Source of the DNA: a virus
Reading direction: 5' to 3' (one strand)
Length of the DNA: 64,000 bases
IMG/VR virus record: IMGVR_UViG_3300008267_000016
Location: 1-64,000 of that record
Position 1 is the stretch's first letter. Each line of letters starts with the position of its first letter. The translations under genes and the position numbers were made by a program. A model generated the notes under the pieces. That model made no database searches, was not told the DNA's origin, and saw nothing but the letters and a program-made list of their open reading frames with translations. This document shows positions 7,820 to 15,577 of the stretch, in pieces.

Positions 7820-10045
7820 ATGGCCAGCTCGACCGAAACACGAAAAAGATTTACTGAAATCTTAGAGGCCTCGCGCACTCAGGATCGAAGCAACCAGGCT
7901 TCGACGATGGTTGTTCTGAGCCATCTTCAGCAGATGACTCTTCTGATGATCAAGAAGGGTCTAGCTTTTTATTGCGATCAAGATACATTTAGAAGCCGTA
8001 CACGATTTTTAGAAGACATAATTGCTCTAAACAAATTAGATATTCGTTTTCCTGCGATTATTCGTAATTTTTTAATCGACGGTTGCGGTCTGTTTTACTT
8101 CCGACCAGACCCAAAACTTAAATATCAGATTTATTTCTTCAACAAAAATCAATATCGTGTGTACCATGACGTTAATGGCAACGTAGAAGAAGTCATTATT
8201 GTCTATAGCTATAAAGTAAAGAACGCAAATTTAGGCTTACCTAGTAATTCTTACGGGCAGAACAAGCGTTATGTACGTTTAACGATTACTGCCGATGAAA
8301 TTAGTGAGGTTGAAACTGATACCGAGCTCAGTTTTGATCTTGAACCTGGCGCTGTTCTGACTCCAGCCAAAAAAAGACCTAACACACTTGGTTTTATTCC
8401 CGCTGTTGAGGTTTTAAACAAGCCAAACGCCAGTGGTACTGAAGGTGAAGGCGAATTTGATCCTTTTATGGAGCAAATTTGTTTACACGATGAGCTGACA
8501 CGCAACATCGCCAAAAATATTGAGTTTTTTGGCAACCCGACGCTGATTAGCTCTCGTCCACGGAGTGATCTGGTCGAAGCTAGTGATGCTCAGAGCACTT
8601 TTAGGCCCACAATCAGCAGTCAGAGTGGTTTTGCCGGTGTCGACAGCCCCTCGACTCGAGTAAGTGAGCCTTTTGGCTCGAGCATGGGCGGCGGTTTGCG
8701 TGTTCCGCGCATTATTGCCAACGTTGAGCCGTCTGACCGAGTTGGTTACATGACACCGGACCCCGTTAACGGGGATATGAACCGGTATGCCCTTCTTTTA
8801 CGAGAAGAGATTCGCACAGCCTTAGGCGGTGTGGATGAGATTTCAATTTCTGCTGGTGCTACTGCCACGGAAATTAAAGGTTTGATGGGTCGAGCTCAGG
8901 CCACGGCTCTCCGGAAGAACAAAAGTTTCCTTACGTATGGGTTTAATCGTCTCTTGGAAATGATGATCTATCACCAGGAGACTATCTTCCGTGAGTCGTT
9001 TATTGCGGCTGCTGGTTTAAAAGAGCCGAAGCCGCCGAAAGAACAAACCGAAGAAAATATTGAGAAATATCAAAACGCGTTAGCTAAGTTCGAAGCAAAA
9101 GTTACTCAAACTATTCAGCTAGCTCTTCAGGAAAACAAGGTCCCTCCCGGAGTTATCGGGCTTCCAGAAGATGGGGATCGAACTGTTACGTATCGATACC
9201 AGGGCGACGTCTACGAAGACACTGCTTACGATATAAACCAGAAGTCCATCGTTGTACGTAACTTACAAGAGCTTGGTGTGGATAGCATCGAAGCTCTTAA
9301 ATTCCTTTTTCCTGAAAAAACTGACTCTGAGCGAGCTGAAATGTTGAAGGGTTTCCCCTTCCGCATGGTGCAACAGACACAATCAGCAATGCAACAATTT
9401 CTGGTATTATTAAGCCAGATGTTGCAGTCGCCGCATCCACTTGCGCCTAATCAGCCACTTGCGGCTGATCCTAGACTGAACATAACTCCGCTCCTTTACA
9501 GGACATTCGACCACCTCGCGGAAGAACTAACTTACTCGGGTAGCTATGAGCCAGCAGATCCAAGCTTCGATCCCGAGCCCGGTCTCCCCGGCGGTAGCCC
9601 CGGCGGCAACTTCGGACCAGGGCTCAACCGCCTACCCGCAGTGGGTGGCGCAAACCTCTACCCCGGCGGTAGCTTCGGTTCCTACAGCCCAACCGCCGTC
9701 GCAGGTGGCACCGGCTACGGGCCCTTCTACCAACAGCCAGTACAACCAGTTAACGTCGCAATCCTCCCCCAGCAATCCGTGGGAAGCAGCGATGGGTACC
9801 CTGGAACGGGTGCTCTCGCAGGTGAACTCTCAGTCCCCCAGCCAGGTTCAACAGTCGCCTTACCAGGCAACTCAGCAACTGGCTACTCAACTGAGCAGTC
9901 AGAATTTACAGGCCCAACCCTGGGCTTACCAGGAGCAGCAGGCAGCGCAGACCTGGCCTACCAGCGCCTCTCCGACCCAAGCTTCCTCGCAAACTTCTAC
10001 GGCCCCGCAAACGAGCGTAAGCCCCGTAACCGCCGAGGTCGTTAG
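7820..10045 (+). CDS. Portal protein with long overprinted C-terminal extension
   Basis: 741 residues. The portal forms the dodecameric ring at the capsid vertex through which DNA enters. The body (about residues 1-575) is a mixed alpha/beta protein with long helices, including FLEDIIALNKLDIRFPAIIR, a block of beta (YQIYFFNKNQYRVYHDVNGN), LMGRAQATALRKNKSFLTYG and a Gln-rich helix QQTQSAMQQFLVLLSQMLQS. Position after terminase and before capsid genes, and size, fit a portal; I saw no diagnostic motif. The last 167 codons are Gly/Pro/Ser-rich, GC-rich and overlapped in another frame by the next gene, so the tail beyond about residue 575 may be an accident or a second coding layer. Confidence 0.75.
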   Translation: MASSTETRKRFTEILEASRTQDRSNQASTMVVLSHLQQMTLLMIKKGLAFYCDQDTFRSRTRFLEDIIALNKLDIRFPAIIRNFLIDGCGLFYFRPDPKLKYQIYFFNKNQYRVYHDVNGNVEEVIIVYSYKVKNANLGLPSNSYGQNKRYVRLTITADEISEVETDTELSFDLEPGAVLTPAKKRPNTLGFIPAVEVLNKPNASGTEGEGEFDPFMEQICLHDELTRNIAKNIEFFGNPTLISSRPRSDLVEASDAQSTFRPTISSQSGFAGVDSPSTRVSEPFGSSMGGGLRVPRIIANVEPSDRVGYMTPDPVNGDMNRYALLLREEIRTALGGVDEISISAGATATEIKGLMGRAQATALRKNKSFLTYGFNRLLEMMIYHQETIFRESFIAAAGLKEPKPPKEQTEENIEKYQNALAKFEAKVTQTIQLALQENKVPPGVIGLPEDGDRTVTYRYQGDVYEDTAYDINQKSIVVRNLQELGVDSIEALKFLFPEKTDSERAEMLKGFPFRMVQQTQSAMQQFLVLLSQMLQSPHPLAPNQPLAADPRLNITPLLYRTFDHLAEELTYSGSYEPADPSFDPEPGLPGGSPGGNFGPGLNRLPAVGGANLYPGGSFGSYSPTAVAGGTGYGPFYQQPVQPVNVAILPQQSVGSSDGYPGTGALAGELSVPQPGSTVALPGNSATGYSTEQSEFTGPTLGLPGAAGSADLAYQRLSDPSFLANFYGPANERKPRNRRGR

Positions 10046-10472
10046 TCACTTCGGTATCGAAGCTCCTGGTATCCTCAATCAGTACGCTTGTTCTCTTGAG
10101 GATCTCCTGGTAGAGCAGGCTCAGCAACTGGATGTTCTTACTGCTCGCCACGATGCGATGCAGACCATCCTGACTGATCCTGACCATCTGGCTAACTACA
10201 CTGATCGTTACTTCACCGAGGTTGTACCCGTGGATATCGATAGTGATAGCTCCATTGGTTATCAGCAACAGGCTGAGGCTTATCAGCCTCGCTATGACAT
10301 GCCTGCTCCTCCTGCGGGTGCTGGCGGTTCTACTGTTGGCTCACAGCCTGAGCAACAGTGGAATCAGTTCAGCGAAGTCATGAATCGCAGCCCTGAGAAC
10401 GCCTGGCGTTATCTGAGCCAAATGGGTCCTGAAGCGCTTCGCAGCAAGCTGCTCTTTATGGATCCCGCTTGA
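9546..10472 (+). CDS. Scaffold-like assembly protein overlapping the portal gene
   Basis: 308 residues from an ATG inside the portal gene, read in the +1 frame relative to it, with a 500-base overlap. The N-terminal 165 residues are disordered and rich in Gln, Ser, Pro and Ala. The C-terminal half is helical and acidic (LEDLLVEQAQQLDVLTARHD, then a region with NAWRYLSQMGPEALRSKLL). Gene order (portal, this gene, major capsid), low complexity and a helical C-terminus fit a scaffolding protein. A terminator follows 26 bases downstream. No family motif was identified, so the scaffold role is inferred from position. Confidence 0.65.
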   Translation: MSQQIQASIPSPVSPAVAPAATSDQGSTAYPQWVAQTSTPAVASVPTAQPPSQVAPATGPSTNSQYNQLTSQSSPSNPWEAAMGTLERVLSQVNSQSPSQVQQSPYQATQQLATQLSSQNLQAQPWAYQEQQAAQTWPTSASPTQASSQTSTAPQTSVSPVTAEVVSHFGIEAPGILNQYACSLEDLLVEQAQQLDVLTARHDAMQTILTDPDHLANYTDRYFTEVVPVDIDSDSSIGYQQQAEAYQPRYDMPAPPAGAGGSTVGSQPEQQWNQFSEVMNRSPENAWRYLSQMGPEALRSKLLFMDPA

Positions 10473-10498
10473 TAGACTGAAGAAGCCAAGGTCTTGAT

Positions 10499-10524
10499 AA
10501 GCCCTCAGAAATGAGGGCTTTTTT
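10499..10524 (+). terminator. Intrinsic terminator after the scaffold-like gene
   Basis: AAGCCCTC, a six-base loop AGAAAT, then GAGGGCTT running into a T-tract to 10524. The stem is perfect over eight base pairs. It closes the packaging and portal transcription unit. Confidence 0.85.
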
Positions 10525-10556
10525 CTTGCTATTCTTTAAGCAAAAGGTTTACTGCC

Positions 10557-10694
10557 GTGCATACGCTTACAGATCGCCGCCGGAAGACTCCTGTTGAGCA
10601 AAAGAAAGAAGAGATTTCCACGCCGGTTGAGCAAGAACCCGCTCCCGCCGCTGAGCAATCTGAAACTTTTGATGAGTCGATTGTTATTAGCTGA
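10557..10694 (+). CDS. Small charged protein, 45 residues
   Basis: GTG-initiated frame directly after the terminator, with AAAAGG about ten bases upstream. The product is strongly charged and probably disordered (TDRRRKTPVEQKKEEISTPV, then a Pro/Glu-rich part ending in DESIVIS). It overlaps the end of the leftward membrane-protein gene by 8 bases. Function unknown; a short decoration or cement peptide is one possibility. Confidence 0.5.
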   Translation: MHTLTDRRRKTPVEQKKEEISTPVEQEPAPAAEQSETFDESIVIS

Positions 10695-11025
10695 TCTCGT
10701 CGTTTTTATTAACACCTACGCGTCTTTCTAGTTCTTTTTCTGCGAGACGTTCGGCAGCGGCCAGTATCCGAATGCCTGCATATCCGATTATGAAAGAGGT
10801 GGCGATTGACTCGTTCTTCGTTAGTTTGAATCGCTCCTCGATTGCTGGACTTACAAACGTAGCGAGCATCCAGCCAACTATAGAGGCTTTGATTAAATAA
10901 GGAATTACTTTTTTAATCCCGCGTGGGTGTGTCAGGCTTTCTGTAATTGATCCTGAAAAACAGGCTATAGAAGCTTCAGGATCTTCGAAAAACATTGTCA
11001 GGGCTCTTTCTATCTGCGAGGACAT
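10687..11025 (-). CDS. Small membrane protein, holin-like
   Basis: 112 residues on the strand opposite to its neighbours. Two hydrophobic segments are visible: about residues 41-63 (VIPYLIKASIVGWMLATFVS) and about 73-92 (ATSFIIGYAGIRILAAA). They are followed by a charged tail (AERLAEKELERRVGVNKND). Two membrane helices and a charged C-terminus fit a holin, but other phage membrane proteins look the same and the endolysin is 30 kb away. A lone reversed gene between scaffold and capsid suggests a separately controlled accessory gene. Confidence 0.55.
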   Translation of the reverse strand: MSSQIERALTMFFEDPEASIACFSGSITESLTHPRGIKKVIPYLIKASIVGWMLATFVSPAIEERFKLTKNESIATSFIIGYAGIRILAAAERLAEKELERRVGVNKNDEIS

Positions 11026-11089
11026 TCGCCCTGTTAAAAGCTCTTAAATATTTTAAACCAAGTAAAATTAAATTATTCGGAGTGTCATT

Positions 11090-11893
11090 ATGGTGTATAC
11101 GCCGCAGACAAACTGGAAATATGATAAGAATCTGTACCACCCAATTCAATCTGGTCCGCAACGTACGGGTGATGATCTTGATCTAACTGATACTTATTTA
11201 GTTGTATCTAGTGGGTTTGTCACGCCTCTAGGTTTCACGCAGACCTGGTACGGCGTTAATGATCAAGGGGCTGACTTTGGGCGTATTCCTGTAGGTCCGC
11301 CGAATTTAAGCGGTTATTTCACTACTGAGTGGAAAGCTGTTCCGCCTGCCGTATCTGGTTATTGGACAAATTACGAAAATACACTTCCTCACGCTTCTGG
11401 GCTTTTAGATACTTACGTCGGTTTCAGGGCGCAGGGTTTATACAGCACTGCTAATGCAACTGTTCAAACTGCTTTCGGGCCACGGCCAGGTCTCAGAAAT
11501 TTTGGCACGCATACTTGGTACGGCGAGCAGATACCGGATAACCAGCTCTACAGTCCCTTCCAGACACCAGCTTCAAACGACAACACGATTGAGGGCGGTG
11601 GGATTACTGGTGGTGGGGTTACACACCCCACAAATCAGTCACCAACTTTGACAAACCCCACAAACGATACCTCTGGGTCTCGTGCTGCTTGGGTTTATCA
11701 CTACCCCATCTACTGCCAGTCTCTCACTGAAACAAGGTATACGGGTGTCCCCGGTCAGATGGGTTCTCCGGCTCGTAATAGTTACAGAGGTAAATCGTTG
11801 CGATACGCTCCGAATTACGGATCTGTATATGGTGTGCTTGGTGAGGGTGTACGTAATATGGTGCGTACATTTAGCCCCGGCACTAAAATCTAA
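11090..11893 (+). CDS. Unrecognised virion protein upstream of the major capsid gene
   Basis: 267 residues, rich in Tyr, Gly, Thr and Pro with little charge (TQTWYGVNDQGADFGRIPVG). It has a Gly/Thr-rich stretch around residues 165-195 and a basic Tyr-rich end (YRGKSLRYAPNYGSVYGVLG). The composition suggests an extended beta-structured surface or head protein. The location directly before the capsid gene supports a virion role. Family not recognised. Confidence 0.65.
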   Translation: MVYTPQTNWKYDKNLYHPIQSGPQRTGDDLDLTDTYLVVSSGFVTPLGFTQTWYGVNDQGADFGRIPVGPPNLSGYFTTEWKAVPPAVSGYWTNYENTLPHASGLLDTYVGFRAQGLYSTANATVQTAFGPRPGLRNFGTHTWYGEQIPDNQLYSPFQTPASNDNTIEGGGITGGGVTHPTNQSPTLTNPTNDTSGSRAAWVYHYPIYCQSLTETRYTGVPGQMGSPARNSYRGKSLRYAPNYGSVYGVLGEGVRNMVRTFSPGTKI

Positions 11894-11977
11894 ACCGCTA
11901 AGAACGCGACAAAGCTCTTACTTATCTCGCTTCTAGGGTTTTAAGATTAACTTTGTAGTTTCTTCTGGATATTATCG

Positions 11978-13093
11978 ATGTTCATCGATAATGATTTCCC
12001 GAAGATTCTTGGTGCTGAACTGTACCGTCCTCACCCCGCATACATCGTTGAGATGGCTGCGGAGCCTGTGGTTGTTCACGATTTTTCGAAGCAACCCGGC
12101 CAGACTGTGCAGCTTGACCGTTACCGCTTCTTCGGTAACCCCGGCTCCAAAGAATCTCGCGAGCGTACTGCTGAGCAGACCATCGGTACTGCTAACAGCC
12201 GCAATATCGTGAAGGATAAGGTGCTCGTGACGCTTCGCGAGTACACCGGTCCTGCTGACCCGAGTGACCCCACTCAGCCCAGCACTTTCAAGATTGCACG
12301 TGAAACGCTGATCACTGCTCAGCGTCTGCTTCTTGATACCGGCAACCTCACCACCTTCCACCAATCCATTGGTAGCCTGACGCTGCTCGACGACTATCGT
12401 CGTTGGCGTGATCGGGTGTTCATCAACGAACTCCTGAAGGCTGTTTCTAAGGGTCAGTCTTCTGACACCCAAGGCGGTTACTACTTCCCTGGTGACCTTG
12501 CCACTGGTGCTCTGAGCTATACCAACGCCGAGCAAGCTAAGTTCGACGTTAAGGATGACCTGCTACGCGTGGTGAAGAGCCTGCGTAAGCGGAACACTCC
12601 TACCTTCCAGGATGGTTTCTATCGCTGCGTTTGCGATCCGACCTTCCTGATGCACCTTCGTCAGAACAGCGACTTCCGCGAAGTTGCTCGTTATCCTGGC
12701 AACGGTCAAATCAACCCCCTCATGTCCGGGATGCAGCCCAACGCTGCCCTGTACATGGGTCAAGGCTTCGGCCAAGCCACCTTCGTGGCTGGCGAGCCGA
12801 TCATGCCCACGGGCTTTGTGTTTGAAGGCGTGCGCTTCTTCGAAAGCACCAACATGCCTACTCAAACCCAGAACGCGACCATCGCATCGGCTACCAAGGC
12901 TTACAATGCAGCCGTTGGTATCTTCTTTGGTCCGCAGGCCGTTGGTGTTGGCATCGGTGGCAACAACGCCCAGGTGCTTCTCAACAACAACGACGATTTC
13001 AGCCGTTTTATCATGATGATTTGGAGCCTGTACGCAGGTTTCGAACTTCTGAACGCTGACTTCGTCACCGTTGGTTACTCTTTCGACGCTTGA
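11978..13093 (+). CDS. Major capsid protein
   Basis: 371 residues. The HK97-type shell protein is expected here, after portal and scaffold, and this is the best candidate. It shows an N-terminal beta segment (VHDFSKQPGQTVQLDRYRFF), a long helical spine region (IARETLITAQRLLLDTGN) and a C-terminal beta domain ending in ADFVTVGYSFDA. The overall look recalls N4 gp56-type capsid proteins, but I cannot confirm the family. Codon use is sharply different from most neighbours: C-ending codons (AAC, TTC, ACC, CGC) dominate, as expected for a very highly expressed gene. Confidence 0.8.
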   Translation: MFIDNDFPKILGAELYRPHPAYIVEMAAEPVVVHDFSKQPGQTVQLDRYRFFGNPGSKESRERTAEQTIGTANSRNIVKDKVLVTLREYTGPADPSDPTQPSTFKIARETLITAQRLLLDTGNLTTFHQSIGSLTLLDDYRRWRDRVFINELLKAVSKGQSSDTQGGYYFPGDLATGALSYTNAEQAKFDVKDDLLRVVKSLRKRNTPTFQDGFYRCVCDPTFLMHLRQNSDFREVARYPGNGQINPLMSGMQPNAALYMGQGFGQATFVAGEPIMPTGFVFEGVRFFESTNMPTQTQNATIASATKAYNAAVGIFFGPQAVGVGIGGNNAQVLLNNNDDFSRFIMMIWSLYAGFELLNADFVTVGYSFDA

Positions 13094-13107
13094 GGAGGTA
13101 ACTAACA

Positions 13108-13986
13108 ATGACGATTAACCCTAACCAGATCTCGGTTGCCAAGATTTATCCCGGCAACTACACCAACGTTCTTCGTTACTGGCACGAAGAAAAGACCGTA
13201 CAGTTCGAGAACGCCAACGGCGTTCAGACGAGCTACACCAACCAACCCGTTGGTGGCCCTGTGGGCGTGGTCTTCCGTCCCGGTTGGATTGCTCAGCAAG
13301 CCATCGGTTACGTCGACCTGAGCTATCAGGCTCTCGGCACCAATAACCAGCTGGATTACTACACCCAGCCTTATGGTTCCGGTCAGAACGGGGCTAACCA
13401 GCCCTTCCTGAACGCCAACGTCATCATCCCTTCCCCCGATTTCCACAAGGACGTCCGGGCCGACATCACCAACGGCATCACCGTGCCTTCTGGTGCTTTC
13501 GTGTACCGCACTTCCCTCCGTGTGGACGGCGGCGATGTGGTGAGCTCCGGCGTTGCTGGCGGCGCTGCCGCACCTCAGCTGACCCTGATCCCCGCTGTGG
13601 GCCAAGGTCTCCGCAACACCACCACTGTTGTGTCTGGTCAGTTCGGTACCTCCGTTACTGGTTCTGACAGCCGCATCGCTAACGGCAGTGTGGCCTCCAC
13701 CAACATCATCAACTCGAGCAGCCTGTCTGCTCTGACTGCTGATACTCAGTGGAAGCTGTTCACCACCACCAACCTGGGCGGCGTTGCCGCTTCTGGTCTG
13801 GCTCAAGGTTCGGGTATCTACGATCCCCGCGCTGGTGCTGGCAAGCTGTCCGGCAAGAACAAAGCTCTTGCCATCTGTGAAGTGTGCTGGATCGTTCCCG
13901 ATCAGCCGCCCGAGCGTTCTGATCTGGCTCTGCAGCCTGCAGGTGTCATCGAATCTCAGATCTACACCTCGACTTCTCCGACCTGA
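13108..13986 (+). CDS. Major virion protein, probably capsid decoration or second head protein
   Basis: 292 residues preceded by a very strong ribosome binding site (GAGGAGGT, seven bases before the ATG), the best one seen in the window. It shares the C-ending codon bias of the capsid gene and is followed by a strong terminator, so it must be abundant. The sequence is beta-rich with few charged residues (QPVGGPVGVVFRPGWIAQQA, RTSLRVDGGDVVSSGVAGGA) and ends in a Ser/Thr tail. A decoration or major tail or neck protein is likely. Family not recognised. Confidence 0.7.
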   Translation: MTINPNQISVAKIYPGNYTNVLRYWHEEKTVQFENANGVQTSYTNQPVGGPVGVVFRPGWIAQQAIGYVDLSYQALGTNNQLDYYTQPYGSGQNGANQPFLNANVIIPSPDFHKDVRADITNGITVPSGAFVYRTSLRVDGGDVVSSGVAGGAAAPQLTLIPAVGQGLRNTTTVVSGQFGTSVTGSDSRIANGSVASTNIINSSSLSALTADTQWKLFTTTNLGGVAASGLAQGSGIYDPRAGAGKLSGKNKALAICEVCWIVPDQPPERSDLALQPAGVIESQIYTSTSPT

Positions 13987-14011
13987 TACAGTCAGATCGC
14001 GAAACAAGGGG

Positions 14012-14037
14012 CCCCTTCTTCGGAAGGGGTTTTTTTT
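14012..14037 (+). terminator. Strong intrinsic terminator with UUCG loop
   Basis: CCCCTTC, loop TTCG, GAAGGGG, followed by eight T residues. The UUCG tetraloop on a closed seven-base-pair stem is unusually stable. It isolates the highly expressed capsid pair from downstream genes. Confidence 0.92.
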
Positions 14038-14128
14038 GTCTTTATTTCCTGTTCTTAATTAAGTTTTTACAGTATTCAGCTCATTCCGCTGTCAGAGTTA
14101 ATAAAGCACACCGTATTTATCCAGATTT

Positions 14129-14392
14129 ATGGACGATCGGGAGCTTTCAGACCTTAAGTTAGAGCGCAAAGAGTGTTCTCGATGCGGCGCCACGTGGCTT
14201 AATGGCGTACATCACTGGAAAACTGGGTATAAAGGTAACGAACTAGATCTTGCCGGACTAGTTTGCAACCGTGTTTCCGATCCTCAGTGCATTAACCCTA
14301 AAAAAGGGTGTACAGGAGGGGATACTTGGGAAAAACGGGCTGAGTTTTTGGGTAATTTCGAAAAAGACCTTAAGCGTATGCGTGAGGAGTGA
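14129..14392 (+). CDS. Small zinc-ribbon-like protein
   Basis: 87 residues. Cysteines occur as CSRCG near residue 16 and again as VCNRVSDPQC and GCTGG near residues 46-62, a spacing that could bind one zinc ion. The C-terminus is a charged helix (LGNFEKDLKRMREE). Function unknown. It follows the capsid terminator and may begin a new transcript: the 91-base gap is AT-rich but has no convincing -35/-10 pair. Confidence 0.6.
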   Translation: MDDRELSDLKLERKECSRCGATWLNGVHHWKTGYKGNELDLAGLVCNRVSDPQCINPKKGCTGGDTWEKRAEFLGNFEKDLKRMREE

Positions 14393-14435
14393 GCTAATCT
14401 GCTCTAAACTACTGCTCACATACTGACTTTTTCAG

Positions 14436-14891
14436 ATGTCCGCCAAAGTTTATAAACCCAGTGGGGTTAAAATCGACGTAATCTCTACTCACGATGACGG
14501 TGAGTACTTCATGGTGCGCTCCAGCACCACTGGTAAGGTATTTTTCGCTCATAAGGATCAAGTTGATGAGTTTAAAGAAGATCTAGACCCTAAACCGGCT
14601 GGAAACACGGTTCAGACACGCCGTGGTCGCCGCACAATCAAAAAAGAAGGGGAAGAGGTTGCTGTAGTTAAGCCTCTGCTTCCGGTTGATAACCGTATCA
14701 ACCTTAATAACCTGACTCCTGAAGGTTTAACCCAATGTCTGCCTGGCGTTGGTTTAAAAACAGCTAAGGAGATTGTTGAACTTCGTCAGTCTTTGCCTGG
14801 GGAGCGTTTCACCAAACTTGAGCAGTTAGAAAGCATTAAAAGGGTCGAATGGTCTGAAGTTTTTGCTACTGGCGTTGTGTACGTAGAATAG
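14436..14891 (+). CDS. Helix-hairpin-helix protein
   Basis: 151 residues. The C-terminal 60 residues (from INLNNLTPEGLTQCLPGVGL to VEWSEVF) read as a ComEA-type helix-hairpin-helix: the hairpin LPGVGLKTAKEIVELR is the classic non-specific DNA-backbone binding motif. The N-terminal half (VKIDVISTHDDGEYFMVRSS) looks like a small beta domain, joined by a basic linker RRGRRTIKKEGE. A DNA-contacting protein among head genes could act at the connector or on packaged DNA. That role is inferred. Confidence 0.7.
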   Translation: MSAKVYKPSGVKIDVISTHDDGEYFMVRSSTTGKVFFAHKDQVDEFKEDLDPKPAGNTVQTRRGRRTIKKEGEEVAVVKPLLPVDNRINLNNLTPEGLTQCLPGVGLKTAKEIVELRQSLPGERFTKLEQLESIKRVEWSEVFATGVVYVE

Positions 14892-14913
14892 AAAAATGTA
14901 AGGGTTTCTAGTT

Positions 14914-15534
14914 GTGGCGCAGCTGAGCCAGAATGAGTTAGAGCAGATTCAGTCGTATCTAGCTCAGCAGGGTGTTGTCTTTCAACCGACAACTACTGAT
15001 GCCACAAAGCGAGAAGTAATCTATTCGGCTGTTAATCAGCTAACTAGAAACCCTGCACAAGTATTTGGGTACGCATTAGACGACTTTAACTTTAGTCGTG
15101 TCGCGTATCACTTAGGTTATAACATCGCAACTGTACCTGCTGGAGATTACGCTCGGTTATTAGAAGCTTGTAATAGCGTTCCTAGTGAGTTTTACTTCGA
15201 TAAAATTGTTCAGCAAGTTGAGCGTTGTGAAGAAGCTGAGCGCTTAACTGAGCTGGCCACGGGTCGGGCTACGAGTCGTCAAGAAACAATTCTTGGTGAC
15301 GTGTCTCGCTCTATCAGTATCCAAGATAAAAGAGAAACGGCGCGTATCTGGAGAGAAAACTATCAGTTTGAGTGTGAGCGCTTAGCTCATATGCTCTACG
15401 TGCCTAACTATCGTGACCCTGTGGCAGCTCGTTACCGCTTCGAAAGAAGTGGTGGTGAGTTTATACAAGCTATTCCTGGTCCTCCTGATGTTTCTCGTTC
15501 GGACCGACTCTACTTTTATGCTAATTGGCGCTAA
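14914..15534 (+). CDS. Unrecognised helical protein, possible head completion protein
   Basis: 206 residues from a GTG start, with TAAGGG about ten bases upstream. It is mostly helical with many Tyr, Phe and Arg residues (ALDDFNFSRVAYHLGYNIAT, then REIWRENYQFECE-like segments) and ends YFYANWR. Position between capsid and later virion genes, and size, fit an adaptor or neck protein. Family not recognised. Confidence 0.6.
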   Translation: MAQLSQNELEQIQSYLAQQGVVFQPTTTDATKREVIYSAVNQLTRNPAQVFGYALDDFNFSRVAYHLGYNIATVPAGDYARLLEACNSVPSEFYFDKIVQQVERCEEAERLTELATGRATSRQETILGDVSRSISIQDKRETARIWRENYQFECERLAHMLYVPNYRDPVAARYRFERSGGEFIQAIPGPPDVSRSDRLYFYANWR

Positions 15535-15577
15535 ACTGTGACTTAAGAATCATCAGTTCTAGCGGGCGTTTTAAGTT

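Noticed and set aside
9906-10268. Leftward 120-residue frame under the portal/scaffold overlap
   Set aside because: No ribosome site, GC-driven open frame; two forward frames already share part of this DNA.
10995-11186. Short rightward frame before the 11090 gene
   Set aside because: Overlaps the start of a better frame and the leftward membrane-protein gene; no ribosome site.
11972-14007. Three long leftward open frames (11972-12535, 12563-13108, 13102-14007) antisense to the capsid genes
   Set aside because: They arise because the C-ending codon bias of the capsid pair removes stops on the other strand. The translations lack domains and no ribosome sites or spacing support them.
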